This document shows, in pieces, positions 35,501-45,362 of a stretch of DNA of 64,000 nucleotides (its first letter is position 1; every line of letters begins with the position of its first letter). Under the pieces are notes generated by a model that did not search any database, was not told where the DNA came from, and was given only the letters and a program-made list of their open reading frames with translations. A program made the translations under genes and the position numbers. The stretch comes from Bacteroides sp. M10 (GTDB lineage: Bacteria > Bacteroidota > Bacteroidia > Bacteroidales > Bacteroidaceae), in contig NZ_CP060488.1 in assembly GCF_014334015.1 (NCBI RefSeq), positions 3,864,501-3,928,500 of the forward strand. The letters run 5' to 3'.

Positions 35501-36514
35501 ATGAAGAAAATATTGTTTATCAATAACTATGATTGTTTGACACCATATAAACAGCATGTCATGCCAGGTCACCATCAGTTTGGAATGGAATTTCTGAATG
35601 AAGATCCTGATTACGAGGTGTATTATTATTTTTGTAAAATATTCCCTAAAAATAGCAAAGAATATTATTTGAAAGAGTTTTTTCAATTCTTGAAATTATA
35701 TATACTTTCATTCAAGTTTGATATAGTGTATGATGCATTGGGATGTGAACAACGATATTTTGGCTTTCTGAACCGTTTTCACATGTTCAAACCTTATTAT
35801 ATGTTAGTGTTTCATCATCCTCCATTTGAGAAAAGACTAAAGTATTGTAAATACGATCATATTATTTTTGAGTGTGAGTATTATTATAAAAAGATGTGCC
35901 GTATGTTTCCCACGCAAGCAGATAAAATGAGTTTGTGTGTATGGGGGCCTGATCTATCTTTTTATCCACAAATAGACTTAAATTTTGATGAGCCAATTCT
36001 GATTAGTAATGGTCGTACTAACAGAGATCATAATTTGCTTGTTGATGCGGCTACTTATGCAAAAGTGCATACGGTAATTGTGTCAGATGAAAAGCATATT
36101 CCATCTAATTTTACAGACGACAATCAATACGTCGAAATATGCAAACAGAATGTATTGAATGACAAGAAGATGGTCGAACTTTTATGTAAGTGTTCGATAA
36201 TGGTAATACCCACTTTCCCTTCAGAAGAGTTATTGGGGCCTATTGGTAATACGAGTTTTTGTGACGCTACTGCATTGGGTATGCCGTGCATTGTAGCATC
36301 AAATACATTGATGGCAGAGAATGTAATGAAATTTAAATTGGGACTGGTCTATAATGTGGGGGATTTGAATGATTTAACCGAGAAGATAACATATTGTATA
36401 GAACATCCTGATACCTTGAAAGAGATGAGTCGGAATATAAAAAAGTTTGGGCGAGAAAATGATAGCTTGAAGTTTGCTATGGTGGTAAAGAATATAGTTG
36501 ATAGTTTTAATTAA
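35501..36514 (+). CDS. Glycosyltransferase (GT-B type)
   Basis: 337 aa. The C-terminal half looks like a GT-B donor domain ('EPILISNGRTNRDHNLLVDAA', 'IMVIPTFPSEELLGPIGNTSFCDATALGMPCIVAS', 'ENVMKFKLGLVYNVGDLNDLTEKI'). The N-terminal half is less conserved and rich in Tyr and Phe ('VYYYFCKIFPKNSKEYYLKEFF'). The exact CAZy family is not clear to me. It is packed between another glycosyltransferase gene and the polymerase gene. Confidence 0.7.
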   Translation: MKKILFINNYDCLTPYKQHVMPGHHQFGMEFLNEDPDYEVYYYFCKIFPKNSKEYYLKEFFQFLKLYILSFKFDIVYDALGCEQRYFGFLNRFHMFKPYYMLVFHHPPFEKRLKYCKYDHIIFECEYYYKKMCRMFPTQADKMSLCVWGPDLSFYPQIDLNFDEPILISNGRTNRDHNLLVDAATYAKVHTVIVSDEKHIPSNFTDDNQYVEICKQNVLNDKKMVELLCKCSIMVIPTFPSEELLGPIGNTSFCDATALGMPCIVASNTLMAENVMKFKLGLVYNVGDLNDLTEKITYCIEHPDTLKEMSRNIKKFGRENDSLKFAMVVKNIVDSFN

Positions 36515-36549
36515 TAGAATCATTATGATTTAAATACCTTATTGTGAGG

Positions 36550-37755
36550 ATGAAGATCACTAACTTAAGATTGAACTATTATATTCTAATATTGGGTTTA
36601 TTATTCGGTGTTGTATTTTATGATGTTATACAGTTTAATTTAGGCTTTAGCTATACAGATGAAATATTGGCTGTTATTCTATTTTTTTATTTATTACTTA
36701 ATCCAAAACGTATAAAACGAGAATTTTTATTTTTCTTATGCCTTGCTATTTTTTATTTAGCTCATAGTATATATGATCAGCATAATATTTTACCCGCAAT
36801 TTTTACAGACTTTTTTATTCAGGTTAAACCTTTTATTGCATTTTATGCTGTCTATAGTTTAAATTTTAGAATTAGTGAAAAACATGAAAAGAAAATTGCT
36901 AAATTGAGCTTAGTCTGTGCATTCCTTTTACTTCCTGTTGGTTTATTAAATCCAGGTGGAGGTCCATTGATGGATCAGTTTGGTGGATATTCAAGATATG
37001 CGACTATCATGATTGTATTAGGCACCACCTATATTATTTATGCAAGACAGTACAAGAGAAAATTGTATATAACATTGGTGATATATTCAATAGGTTTGTT
37101 GTCATTGCGATCTAAAATGTTTGGTTTCTATATTGCATTTGTTTGTGTTATGTTTTTATGGAAGAAAGTTTCAGTAAAGAAGTTAGTCTCTTTGAAAATG
37201 GTGATTTTGTTTTCATTTATGATAATAGCTGTCATTTATGTTGCAAAAGAAAAAATTGAGTTCTATTTTATTGATGGATTGTTTGCGGATAATATGTTTG
37301 CTCGCCCTTTACTCTATGTAAAAGCTATAGATATTCTCAATGATTTTCCTTTTTTTGGTACAGGCTTTGGTAGTTATGCAACATTTGCGTCTGCTGAATA
37401 CTATTCGCCACTTTATTATACTTATGATTTATATATAAGTCCAGAGATCGGTAGAGGACTATATATCAGTGATTCTTATTTCCCTGTATTTGCTCAATTT
37501 GGATATGTTGGATTCGTGCTTTTTGTATGTTTTTGGTTTCGTCTTTTAAAGATTGCGAAAACAAATTTTGAGATCTATAATAATGAATTATTGTTTAAAT
37601 TGACAATTCTAATTTTTATTTTTTTCATAATCGAATCTATTGTGGATAGCACATTTACTCATAATAGAGGTATGGTAATGTTGATGCTTTTAGCTGTTAT
37701 TCTGAATAATAAATATGAAGCAAAAGATGTACTTATTACTTCAGAACCAAATTAA
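36550..37755 (+). CDS. Wzy-like O-antigen/capsule polymerase
   Basis: About 401 aa from the ATG at 36550 (a GTG at 36544 is in frame). 10-12 predicted membrane helices and a large loop in the C-terminal half containing 'RPLLYVKAIDILNDFPFFGTGFGSYATFAS', the pattern of Wzy_C/O-antigen ligase-polymerase proteins. It would join repeat units in the periplasm. It is the only polymerase candidate in the locus. Very AT-rich compared with neighbours, as usual for wzy. Confidence 0.82.
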   Translation: MKITNLRLNYYILILGLLFGVVFYDVIQFNLGFSYTDEILAVILFFYLLLNPKRIKREFLFFLCLAIFYLAHSIYDQHNILPAIFTDFFIQVKPFIAFYAVYSLNFRISEKHEKKIAKLSLVCAFLLLPVGLLNPGGGPLMDQFGGYSRYATIMIVLGTTYIIYARQYKRKLYITLVIYSIGLLSLRSKMFGFYIAFVCVMFLWKKVSVKKLVSLKMVILFSFMIIAVIYVAKEKIEFYFIDGLFADNMFARPLLYVKAIDILNDFPFFGTGFGSYATFASAEYYSPLYYTYDLYISPEIGRGLYISDSYFPVFAQFGYVGFVLFVCFWFRLLKIAKTNFEIYNNELLFKLTILIFIFFIIESIVDSTFTHNRGMVMLMLLAVILNNKYEAKDVLITSEPN

Positions 37756-37811
37756 CTGATTAAATAATAGTTCTTGAATTTATATACGATAAAATAATTT
37801 TATTATTATCC

Positions 37812-38855
37812 ATGATAGTAAGAAGTAAAGCTCCTCTGCGGTTAGGTCTTGCAGGAGGTGGTAGTGATGTATCACCATATAGTGATATTTATGGTGGGTT
37901 GATACTAAATGCAACAATCAATCTTTACACATATTGTACTATAGAAGAAACTGATGACGGTATGATTACTATTGATAGTGATGATTCTCATTGTCATAAA
38001 AGTTTCCCAAAGGGCGAGTATTTGAATATTGATGGAGAGGCTAGTCTTATTAAAGGTGTGTATAATCGTGTGATAAGAGATTTCGATATTAGCCCTCGTA
38101 GTTTTAAAATCACAACCTATAACGATGCTCCGGCTGGCTCCGGGCTTGGGACATCATCAGCTATGGTGGTGTGCGTTTTGAAAGCTTTTATAGAGTGGCT
38201 AGGATTACCGCTAGGTGATTATGAAACATCTCGTTTAGCTTATGAGATCGAGAGAAAGGACTTGAATCTTTCTGGAGGAAAACAGGATCAATATGCAGCA
38301 GCTTTTGGGGGGTTCAACTATATGGAGTTTCTTCAGAGTGATCTTGTAATAGTTAATCCTCTCAAGATTAAGCGCTGGATAGTTGATGAGTTGGAAGCGT
38401 CTATGGTGCTCTATTTTACAGGTGCTTCTCGCAGTAGTGCGGCAATTATTGACCAACAAAAGAAGAACACTTCTTCTGGCAATGAAAAAGCAATAGAAGC
38501 TATGCATAGGATTAAGAAAAGTGCTATTGATATGAAATTTGCATTATTGAAAGGTGATATGCAAGAATTTGCTCGCATTCTCGGAGAAGGTTGGGAAGAT
38601 AAGAAAAAAATGGCAGATGCTATAACCAATCCGATGATTCAAAATGTATTTGATACAGCCATGTCTGCCGGGGCACTTGCAGGGAAAGTTAGTGGTGCCG
38701 GTGGTGGAGGTTTTGTGATGTTGATGGTTGAGCCAACTCGTAAAAAGGAAGTAATTGATGCGTTGAACAGACTTGATGGTTTTGTTATGCCTTTTCAATT
38801 TACTGAGGGAGGTGCTCATGGATGGAAAATTTATTCTACAGATAAAGTGAAATGA
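37812..38855 (+). CDS. hddA: D-glycero-alpha-D-manno-heptose-7-phosphate kinase (GHMP family)
   Basis: 347 aa. GHMP motifs: 'RSKAPLRLGLAGGGSDVSPY' (N-terminal), the ATP-binding 'APAGSGLGTSSAMVVCVL', and C-terminal 'GALAGKVSGAGGGGFVMLMVE'. It phosphorylates D-glycero-D-manno-heptose-7-P at C1 to give the 1,7-bisphosphate. It is the first of four consecutive genes that together make GDP-D-glycero-alpha-D-manno-heptose. The next gene starts 1 base after its stop. Confidence 0.9.
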   Translation: MIVRSKAPLRLGLAGGGSDVSPYSDIYGGLILNATINLYTYCTIEETDDGMITIDSDDSHCHKSFPKGEYLNIDGEASLIKGVYNRVIRDFDISPRSFKITTYNDAPAGSGLGTSSAMVVCVLKAFIEWLGLPLGDYETSRLAYEIERKDLNLSGGKQDQYAAAFGGFNYMEFLQSDLVIVNPLKIKRWIVDELEASMVLYFTGASRSSAAIIDQQKKNTSSGNEKAIEAMHRIKKSAIDMKFALLKGDMQEFARILGEGWEDKKKMADAITNPMIQNVFDTAMSAGALAGKVSGAGGGGFVMLMVEPTRKKEVIDALNRLDGFVMPFQFTEGGAHGWKIYSTDKVK

Positions 38856-38856
38856 T

Positions 38857-39501
38857 ATGGAACAAAAGTTGATGAAGCATATAGATTTACTAATGGAACG
38901 ATATCCTGTGCTTGAGTGTTGCAAGAATGATATAATAGATGCTTTTGACCTGTTGGATGATACCTATAGTAAAGAGGGAAAAATGTTAATATGTGGTAAC
39001 GGAGGCAGTGCAGCTGATGCAGAGCACATGGTGGGCGAACTGATGAAAGGATTTAAGATTTCCCGAAAATTATTATCAAACGAGGTTGATAACTTACAAA
39101 AAATAGATCCGGACATGGGTGGGGTCTTAGCTGAAAATTTGCAAGGTGCATTACCGGCAATAACATTGGAAGGGCATCCTGCGCTTTTTACAGCCTATAT
39201 GAATGACTGTGACCCATTGCTTTGTTTTGCTCAACAAGTGAATGGACTCGGCAAACAGGGTGATGTGCTGTTTGGAATATCTACTTCAGGAACTAGCAAG
39301 AATATTCTTTATGCGGCAGTTACAGCCAAATCAAAAAGGATGAAGGTAGTAGGACTTACTGGTGCTAAAGATAGTAAACTATCAGCTTTAGCGGACATCT
39401 GTATTCAAGTTCCAGAAACAGAAACATATATGGTACAAGAATTGCATTTGCCTGTATATCACTGTTTGTGCTTAATGTTGGAAGAAAAATTCTTTGGATA
39501 A
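38857..39501 (+). CDS. gmhA: Sedoheptulose-7-phosphate isomerase
   Basis: 214 aa, a SIS-domain protein: 'MLICGNGGSAADAEHMVGELMKGF', 'LEGHPALFTAYMNDCDP', 'DVLFGISTSGTSKNILYAAV', 'TYMVQELHLPVYHCLC'. It converts sedoheptulose-7-P to D-glycero-D-manno-heptose-7-P, the first step of the heptose pathway. It sits between hddA and hddC. Confidence 0.93.
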   Translation: MEQKLMKHIDLLMERYPVLECCKNDIIDAFDLLDDTYSKEGKMLICGNGGSAADAEHMVGELMKGFKISRKLLSNEVDNLQKIDPDMGGVLAENLQGALPAITLEGHPALFTAYMNDCDPLLCFAQQVNGLGKQGDVLFGISTSGTSKNILYAAVTAKSKRMKVVGLTGAKDSKLSALADICIQVPETETYMVQELHLPVYHCLCLMLEEKFFG

Positions 39502-39509
39502 ACAATCTT

Positions 39510-40211
39510 ATGGAAGTTATAATATTGGCTGGCGGGCTTGGGACAAGGCTGCGCAGTGTTGTGGATAAGGTGCCCAAATGTATGGCTCCGGTTGCAGGTA
39601 AGCCTTTTTTGTGGTATATATTAAAATATCTAACAAGATATAATGTGACTCATGTAATTCTATCTGTAGGTTATTTACGGGAGGTTATTTATAAATGGAT
39701 CGATGAAGTGAGAAATGAGTTTCCTTTTGCGTTTGATTATGCAGTTGAGAAGGTTCCTCTTGGTACAGGCGGTGGTATTAGATTGGCATTACAGCAATCT
39801 GTGGCAAATGAGGTGATAATATTGAATGGAGATACATTTTTTGATGTGAATTTGATACATCTAATGGAAGAGCATAGGCGTATGGATAGTAGCTTAACTG
39901 TTGCTCTTAAGCCGATGACAGAGTTCGATCGCTATGGTGCTGTGGAATATTCCGGTGATGGGCGTATTATAGCTTTTCATGAGAAGGTTTATTGTAAACA
40001 GGGACTAATTAATGGAGGCGTATATGTGATTGATAAGTTAAAACTGTCTCTGGATAATCAACCTGAAAAATTTTCTTTTGAATCTGCAGTGATGGAAAAA
40101 CAGTGTCAATATGGTAATCTTTATGGGGTGATTTCGAATGGATATTTCAGAGATATTGGTGTACCGGAGGATTACAAACAAGCTAATGACGATTTTAAAA
40201 CGATGTTTTAA
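39510..40211 (+). CDS. hddC: D-glycero-alpha-D-manno-heptose-1-phosphate guanylyltransferase
   Basis: About 233 aa from the ATG at 39510, which begins '[34 protein letters not shown]', the nucleotidyltransferase signature; an in-frame ATG at 39468 overlaps gmhA and adds no family sequence. Other motifs: '[13 protein letters not shown]', '[12 protein letters not shown]'. By context the enzyme transfers GMP from GTP to heptose-1-P, giving GDP-heptose for the capsule glycosyltransferases. Confidence 0.87.
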   Translation: MEVIILAGGLGTRLRSVVDKVPKCMAPVAGKPFLWYILKYLTRYNVTHVILSVGYLREVIYKWIDEVRNEFPFAFDYAVEKVPLGTGGGIRLALQQSVANEVIILNGDTFFDVNLIHLMEEHRRMDSSLTVALKPMTEFDRYGAVEYSGDGRIIAFHEKVYCKQGLINGGVYVIDKLKLSLDNQPEKFSFESAVMEKQCQYGNLYGVISNGYFRDIGVPEDYKQANDDFKTMF

Positions 40212-40212
40212 T

Positions 40213-40680
40213 ATGCAACTGAAAGATATTGATATATCAGGCTATGATACTTTATTACTTGACCGTGACGGAGTGATTAATAAACTTCGCTCGAACGATT
40301 ATGTGAAATGTTGGGAAGAATTTGAATTTGTGCCCGGAATATTTGAAGCCTTGAGCAAATGGAGTAAGCATTTCAAATATATATTCATTGTTACTAATCA
40401 AAGAGGGGTCGGTAAAGGTGTGATGAGTGAACAAGATTTATTGAAAATTCATCAAAGAATGTGTGAAGAGATTATTGCTCATAAAGGAAGAATAGATAAG
40501 ATCTATTATTGTACTGCATTAACGGAAGAAGATAACCGAAGGAAACCAGGAAACGGTATGTTTCTGGATATAATACGTGATTATTCAGAGATTGTCAAAG
40601 AGCGTTGTTTGATGATTGGAGATAGTGATAATGACATGAAGTTTGCTGAAAATTGTGGAATTAGAGGTGTTAGAGTATGA
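40213..40680 (+). CDS. gmhB: D,D-heptose 1,7-bisphosphate phosphatase
   Basis: About 155 aa from the ATG at 40213, one base after the hddC stop; the open frame reaches back to 40138 inside hddC. HAD-superfamily motifs: '[14 protein letters not shown]' (DxD), '[12 protein letters not shown]', '[12 protein letters not shown]', '[24 protein letters not shown]'. It removes the C7 phosphate of the heptose bisphosphate. Slightly short for GmhB. Its stop overlaps the next start by 4 bases (ATGA). Confidence 0.88.
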   Translation: MQLKDIDISGYDTLLLDRDGVINKLRSNDYVKCWEEFEFVPGIFEALSKWSKHFKYIFIVTNQRGVGKGVMSEQDLLKIHQRMCEEIIAHKGRIDKIYYCTALTEEDNRRKPGNGMFLDIIRDYSEIVKERCLMIGDSDNDMKFAENCGIRGVRV

Positions 40681-41801
40681 ATCAAAAAAATACAATTATT
40701 TATTTTGGAATGGGCTGCTTTACTGATACGGATGTCACAGTAGTAAAGCAACTCCAAAAAGAATATAGTGTTCATTGGTATGTATTGCATCAGCCACATG
40801 ATCCGTATCCGGTACCTTTTTATGCTGATTTTGTAAAAAATAGTGGAGTGAAGTTACATATGCTTCATATTACTAACAGAAGAAGGAGTTTTAAGGTGCT
40901 TGAGTTAATGTTTAAGACTTTTACAGAGATCGTAGAATTGTCACCTTCTTTAATATACTCTTGTTGTTTTGACTTTTATTTTTCATTAGCATATCTGATA
41001 AAAGCGAAATCAATACCTTTAGCTTTTGGCGTACATGATGTTATACAACATTCCGATAATAGGAATTCTATATTTTATCATTTATCATATCGTTTTTCTT
41101 TATTTGTTGGTGATATGTTTCTGCAATTTTCAAGTAATCAAAATAGAGTGTTTAAGCAACTCTATCCAAAATTGAAAAGCTCTATGGTGGGTATGAGTAT
41201 TAAAGACTTTGGAGAAGCGAAAGGAGAAAAACATATATTTGATAATTCAACTATTAAAATTCTATTTTTTGGTTCAATTCAATATTATAAGGGATATGAT
41301 TTGCTGATTAATGCTTTTGAGAAAATCTTAAATATGGGTATCAATAACATTAGGCTTTCATTCTTGGGTGAGTGTACACCTAAAAATGAATTGTACTTAA
41401 AATCCTTGATAAAAAGTTATGATAAGTATAGTTTGAGATTGCATTTTATTAATAATGATGAAATTCCTCAAATCTATAATGAACATGATTTGGCAATATT
41501 TCCATATCGAGAAGCTACACAGTCTGGTCCCTTAATGATAGCTATAAATTACTGTTTGCCAATCATTGCAGCTAATCATTCGTGTTTCGCAGATATCTTG
41601 GGACATGCAGACTATTCTATTTTATATGATTCTAATAATAATAATGCATTAATTGAAATATTGCAGAATGTTTCAAGGATGTCCAATACTGATTATCAAC
41701 GTTTAAAAGATAAAGCTATTGAATTGAATAAACAATATTCAGAAGAGGTTATAGTGGATAATTACATAAAAGTTTTTAATGAACTCATAAAATGTAACTA
41801 A
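40677..41801 (+). CDS. GT4-family glycosyltransferase
   Basis: 374 aa, GT-B fold. C-terminal features: '[27 protein letters not shown]', 'LSFLGECTP', '[30 protein letters not shown]', the last being the donor-binding region with an E-A-T-Q-S-G-P-L variant of the usual E-x7-E motif. It overlaps gmhB by 4 bases and so is translationally coupled. It may use GDP-heptose, but this is only an inference from position. Confidence 0.83.
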   Translation: MNQKNTIIYFGMGCFTDTDVTVVKQLQKEYSVHWYVLHQPHDPYPVPFYADFVKNSGVKLHMLHITNRRRSFKVLELMFKTFTEIVELSPSLIYSCCFDFYFSLAYLIKAKSIPLAFGVHDVIQHSDNRNSIFYHLSYRFSLFVGDMFLQFSSNQNRVFKQLYPKLKSSMVGMSIKDFGEAKGEKHIFDNSTIKILFFGSIQYYKGYDLLINAFEKILNMGINNIRLSFLGECTPKNELYLKSLIKSYDKYSLRLHFINNDEIPQIYNEHDLAIFPYREATQSGPLMIAINYCLPIIAANHSCFADILGHADYSILYDSNNNNALIEILQNVSRMSNTDYQRLKDKAIELNKQYSEEVIVDNYIKVFNELIKCN

Positions 41802-41876
41802 TATTTTTAGCATATAGTCGCGCTAAGGCATACATTAGGCTGCTGATTAACTTGAAAAATAGATAAAAAAACTATA

Positions 41877-41951
41877 ATGAATATATTAATAATAAATCCA
41901 ATTCTTTTCATTGCCGAGGATATGAACATTTATATAATAAATCTTGATTGA
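41877..41951 (+). pseudogene. Remnant 5' end of a glycosyltransferase gene
   Basis: A 24-codon frame, starting 'MNILIINPILFIAED' and stopping at 41951, lies in the 201-bp gap before the next glycosyltransferase, whose own start is 'MKILILNSILFTAET'. The first 14 residues agree at about ten positions and the rest does not. It looks like the start of a related gene left by partial duplication or recombination. Confidence 0.5.
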
Positions 41952-42002
41952 TCTTTTGAGTGTTGATATAATTGTGAGAATGAATCTTTTGATTAAATAA
42001 TA

Positions 42003-43100
42003 ATGAAAATTCTTATTTTAAACAGTATTCTTTTTACTGCAGAGACGGATATTCCCCAAGTGAAAACAATAAAAGATACAATGATATATGGGGTATGTAT
42101 GGGATTTGTAAAGTTGGGGCATCAAGTTACTTTAGCAGCTGCAAACGAATATCGTCCTATAAGAGAAGAAGATTATGATTTTGATGTGAGATTCTTTTCA
42201 TCTGATTATACAAAATTGTGTAAGCCATCTGTATTACCATATAGTAAAACGATGAAACGATATCTCAAAGAATGTCATAAAGAATTTGATATGATTATTT
42301 CTAGTGAGGTATTCCAATTTCAGTCACTTTATGCAGCAATGATGTGCCCAAAGAAGACATTGATTTGGCAGGAGCTCACTACACATCAAAATAAGTTGTA
42401 TCAGATCCCATCTAAGATATGGTATAACATTATTGCTCGATTCTTTATGCGGAAGATCATGGCTGTAATACCTCGTTCTCGGATGGCATATGACTTTGTA
42501 AGTCATTATATGCCTCGTGTTTCGAGTATCATTGTAGATCATGGCATTGACATTGATAAATTTGTGTTATTTACAAAAAAGAAGCGCCAAGTTATCAGTT
42601 CTTCACAACTAATCCTGCGTAAAAATGTGGATAGTATTATTCATATTTTTGCAAAGTTTCATCAAATGAGAAATTATGAGGATATCAAGTTGTTGATTGC
42701 TGGGAGAGGAGAAGAAGAAACAAATTTAAAACATCTTGTTGATGATTTGGGATTGCAAAATTGTATTGAGTTTGTTGGTTTCTTGTCGCAAAGTAAGTTG
42801 AATGAATATATCCGAGAGTCATTGGCTTTTTTGGTGAATACTCGAAAAGACTTAAATATGGTTTCAATTCCTGAGGCTATTATATCTGGTACCCCCATCC
42901 TAACCAATTTGAAACCTGCTTCTTCAGATTACATTATAAACTATGATTTAGGTATCGCTAAGGATAATTGGAATGAAATGGATATGAAGTTGCTTGTGGA
43001 CAAAAATGAAGAATATGTAGGAAATTGTATAAAGTATAGAGAATATTTTACAAACATGCATTCTGCTAAACTCTTCTTGGAAATATTTGGACAAAAATAG
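42003..43100 (+). CDS. GT4-family glycosyltransferase
   Basis: 365 aa. N-terminal 'MKILILNSILFTAETDIPQVKTI' and 'DTMIYGVCMGFVKLGHQVTLAAANEY' (acceptor domain); C-terminal 'QVISSSQLILRKNVDSIIHIFAKFHQ', 'LLIAGRGEEETNLKHLVDDLGL', 'IEFVGFLSQSKLNEYI', 'VSIPEAIISGTPILTN'. The last is the E-containing donor motif in a reduced form. Presumed to add a sugar of the capsule unit. It is separated by short gaps from both neighbours, unlike the tightly packed genes before it. Confidence 0.82.
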   Translation: MKILILNSILFTAETDIPQVKTIKDTMIYGVCMGFVKLGHQVTLAAANEYRPIREEDYDFDVRFFSSDYTKLCKPSVLPYSKTMKRYLKECHKEFDMIISSEVFQFQSLYAAMMCPKKTLIWQELTTHQNKLYQIPSKIWYNIIARFFMRKIMAVIPRSRMAYDFVSHYMPRVSSIIVDHGIDIDKFVLFTKKKRQVISSSQLILRKNVDSIIHIFAKFHQMRNYEDIKLLIAGRGEEETNLKHLVDDLGLQNCIEFVGFLSQSKLNEYIRESLAFLVNTRKDLNMVSIPEAIISGTPILTNLKPASSDYIINYDLGIAKDNWNEMDMKLLVDKNEEYVGNCIKYREYFTNMHSAKLFLEIFGQK

Positions 43101-43170
43101 TTCTTCAACTATGTTTATTACTCTAAGATGAACTATGTATTAATTAGTAACTTTTGCTTTATTAGCTATT

Positions 43171-44349
43171 ATGAAAATTTTGTTAGTGAATAAGTTTTAC
43201 TATCGTCGCGGTGGTGATTGCATATATATGCTTAATCTTGAACAACTGCTTAAGACCCATGGACACGATGTGGCAGTGTTTGCTATGGATTATCCAGAGA
43301 ATATTGAGACTGAGTGGAAACGGTATTTTCCTAATGAAATTAAGTTTACTCCCGGAGTAGGTATGCTCGAAACTTTTATGCGTATGTTTGGTTTAGGTGA
43401 AGTGAAGAGGAAATTTAATTCTTTACTTAATGATTTCAAGCCGGATGTGGTACACCTGAATAATATTCATACACAATTATCACCAGTGATAGCTCGTTTG
43501 GCTTATGAACGAGGAATTAAAGTTATTTGGACGTTGCATGATTACAAACTGCTTTGCCCAAGGTATGATTGTCTTCGTAATGGGAATAAAGTATGTGAGG
43601 AGTGTTTTGCTGATAAACATAAAGTTTTGGAATATAAATGCATGAAAAACTCCAAATTGGCAAGTATGCTTGCATATAAAGAGGCGATGAAATGGAGTCG
43701 TGAAAAGTTAGAAAGTTACACGGATGCATTTATTTGTCCAAGCCAGTTTATGCAACATAAAATGGCTCAAGGTGAATTCGATAGAAAAAAGATGTATATT
43801 CTTTGTAATTTTATTGATATTGAAAGGACTAGGAGAGACTCTTATGATAAAGAGGACTACTATTGCTTCATAGGAAGGTTATCTTTTGAGAAAGGAATCG
43901 AAACATTGATAGAGGCTGCCCGGACTCTTCCTTATCATTTGAAAATTATAGGTGGTGGTCCACTGGCAGATATTTTAAAAGAAAAAGCAAAAGGGGCAAA
44001 TATTGAATTTACAGGTTATAAAGAATGGCCTGAAATAAAGGAAATAGTGGGTAAAGCACGTTTTAGTGTAGTTCCATCAGAGTGGTATGAAAATAATCCT
44101 CTAAGTGTGATTGAAGCTCAATGTCTGGGTACTCCAGTTTTAGGAGCTAATATTGGTGGTATCCCTGAATTAATAAAAGAAGGAGTAAATGGAATGTGTT
44201 TTGAAAGTCGCAATATTATGGATTTGAAGAATAAAATCGAAAAGATGTTTATATTAAATGTAGATTATAAACAACTTGCAAAAAGTTCTCAGATACGTTA
44301 TTCATCTGAGAAACATTACAATGAATTATTAGAGCTGTATCAGCAATGA
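43171..44349 (+). CDS. GT4-family glycosyltransferase
   Basis: 392 aa. 'KFYYRRGGDCIYMLNLEQLLKTHGHDVAVFAMDYPEN' at the N terminus; a Cys-rich insert 'LCPRYDCLRNGNKVCEECFADKHKVLEYKCM' (five to six Cys) typical of a GT4 subgroup; donor region 'FIGRLSFEKGIETLIEAA', 'KIIGGGPLADIL', 'EFTGYKEW', 'VVPSEWYENNPLSVIEAQCLGTPVLGANIGGIPELI' with both Glu of the E-x7-E motif. Overlaps the next gene by 4 bases. Confidence 0.92.
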   Translation: MKILLVNKFYYRRGGDCIYMLNLEQLLKTHGHDVAVFAMDYPENIETEWKRYFPNEIKFTPGVGMLETFMRMFGLGEVKRKFNSLLNDFKPDVVHLNNIHTQLSPVIARLAYERGIKVIWTLHDYKLLCPRYDCLRNGNKVCEECFADKHKVLEYKCMKNSKLASMLAYKEAMKWSREKLESYTDAFICPSQFMQHKMAQGEFDRKKMYILCNFIDIERTRRDSYDKEDYYCFIGRLSFEKGIETLIEAARTLPYHLKIIGGGPLADILKEKAKGANIEFTGYKEWPEIKEIVGKARFSVVPSEWYENNPLSVIEAQCLGTPVLGANIGGIPELIKEGVNGMCFESRNIMDLKNKIEKMFILNVDYKQLAKSSQIRYSSEKHYNELLELYQQ

Positions 44350-45332
44350 ATGTAGGAAAAGAAGCTAAAATATATTGGATATCAATTTTGCAGGGCTGGA
44401 GTATGCTCTTAGTAGTCATAGGACATGTCACGTTAACCAATATATTCGAGAATCCGGCAACTCCTGTTAGTACAGAAGTTGAACGGATTATCTACGGCTT
44501 TCATATGCCTTTATTTATGTTTATATCAGGAGGTTTATTTTATTATACAAAAATCAGGAAAGGTAAAAAATACGGAGTTACTATCAGGGATAAGGCAAAG
44601 AGGTTATTGGCTCCTTTCATCTTTTTCACACTAGCTACTTTTGTTCTGAAGTATATATTTAATCCGTTGATGAAAAGACCAGTCGAACTGTCTTTCAAAC
44701 AAATAATCAATAGTATTCTTTATCCAGCTTCAAATCCTTTAGGAGAAATGTGGTTTATAATAACTCTTTTTATAATATTTCTTTTTTATCCTGTTTTTAA
44801 ATGGTCATTGCAGTGGAATAAATGTATAGTAAGTGTGTGGATAACTGCATTATTATTGAATCTGTTTTTTCCTAAAGATATAGAGATTCTTTGTTTTTCG
44901 CAAGTAGCTTATTATTTGGTTTATTTTTATTCGGGGCTACTCTTTTTTAAGTTTGATGCTTATAAATATACCGATACAAAATGCTTTTTTGTAGTTTCTC
45001 TTATGTTTTTTGTCCTTTTTAATATACTTGTACTTCCTGTCATTTTCTTAACCTTTACAGGGATAGCTTTCTCTGTTGCTTTATGTTTACTCTTATCCCA
45101 TTATTGGACTCGCCTCTTTTCAAGTTTTAGGGATTATACCTTTCAGATTTTTTTAATGGGTCTGTTTTTTCAAATGGGAATAAGATTTCTATATGCAAAA
45201 TTAGATAACGAATTATTATACTGGCCTTTATATGTGTTGAGTATATTGTTAGCTCTTTACATGCCTGTTTTAATATCAAAGATGATTCAAAAAATAGAAA
45301 GCCCATTCATACATCAATGTTTTGGACTATAA
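44346..45332 (+). CDS. Membrane acyltransferase (acyltransferase-3 type)
   Basis: 328 aa, about ten membrane helices. 'IYWISILQGWSMLLVVIGHVTLTN' has the conserved Gly-His in the first helix, followed by 'IIYGFHMPLFMFISGGLFYYTK', a strong acyltransferase-3 pattern. It starts within the stop codon region of the preceding glycosyltransferase gene, so the two are translationally coupled. Probably acylates a sugar of the capsule repeat. Confidence 0.88.
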   Translation: MNVGKEAKIYWISILQGWSMLLVVIGHVTLTNIFENPATPVSTEVERIIYGFHMPLFMFISGGLFYYTKIRKGKKYGVTIRDKAKRLLAPFIFFTLATFVLKYIFNPLMKRPVELSFKQIINSILYPASNPLGEMWFIITLFIIFLFYPVFKWSLQWNKCIVSVWITALLLNLFFPKDIEILCFSQVAYYLVYFYSGLLFFKFDAYKYTDTKCFFVVSLMFFVLFNILVLPVIFLTFTGIAFSVALCLLLSHYWTRLFSSFRDYTFQIFLMGLFFQMGIRFLYAKLDNELLYWPLYVLSILLALYMPVLISKMIQKIESPFIHQCFGL

Positions 45333-45362
45333 AATATTACTATTTCTTTAATTATATAAACA

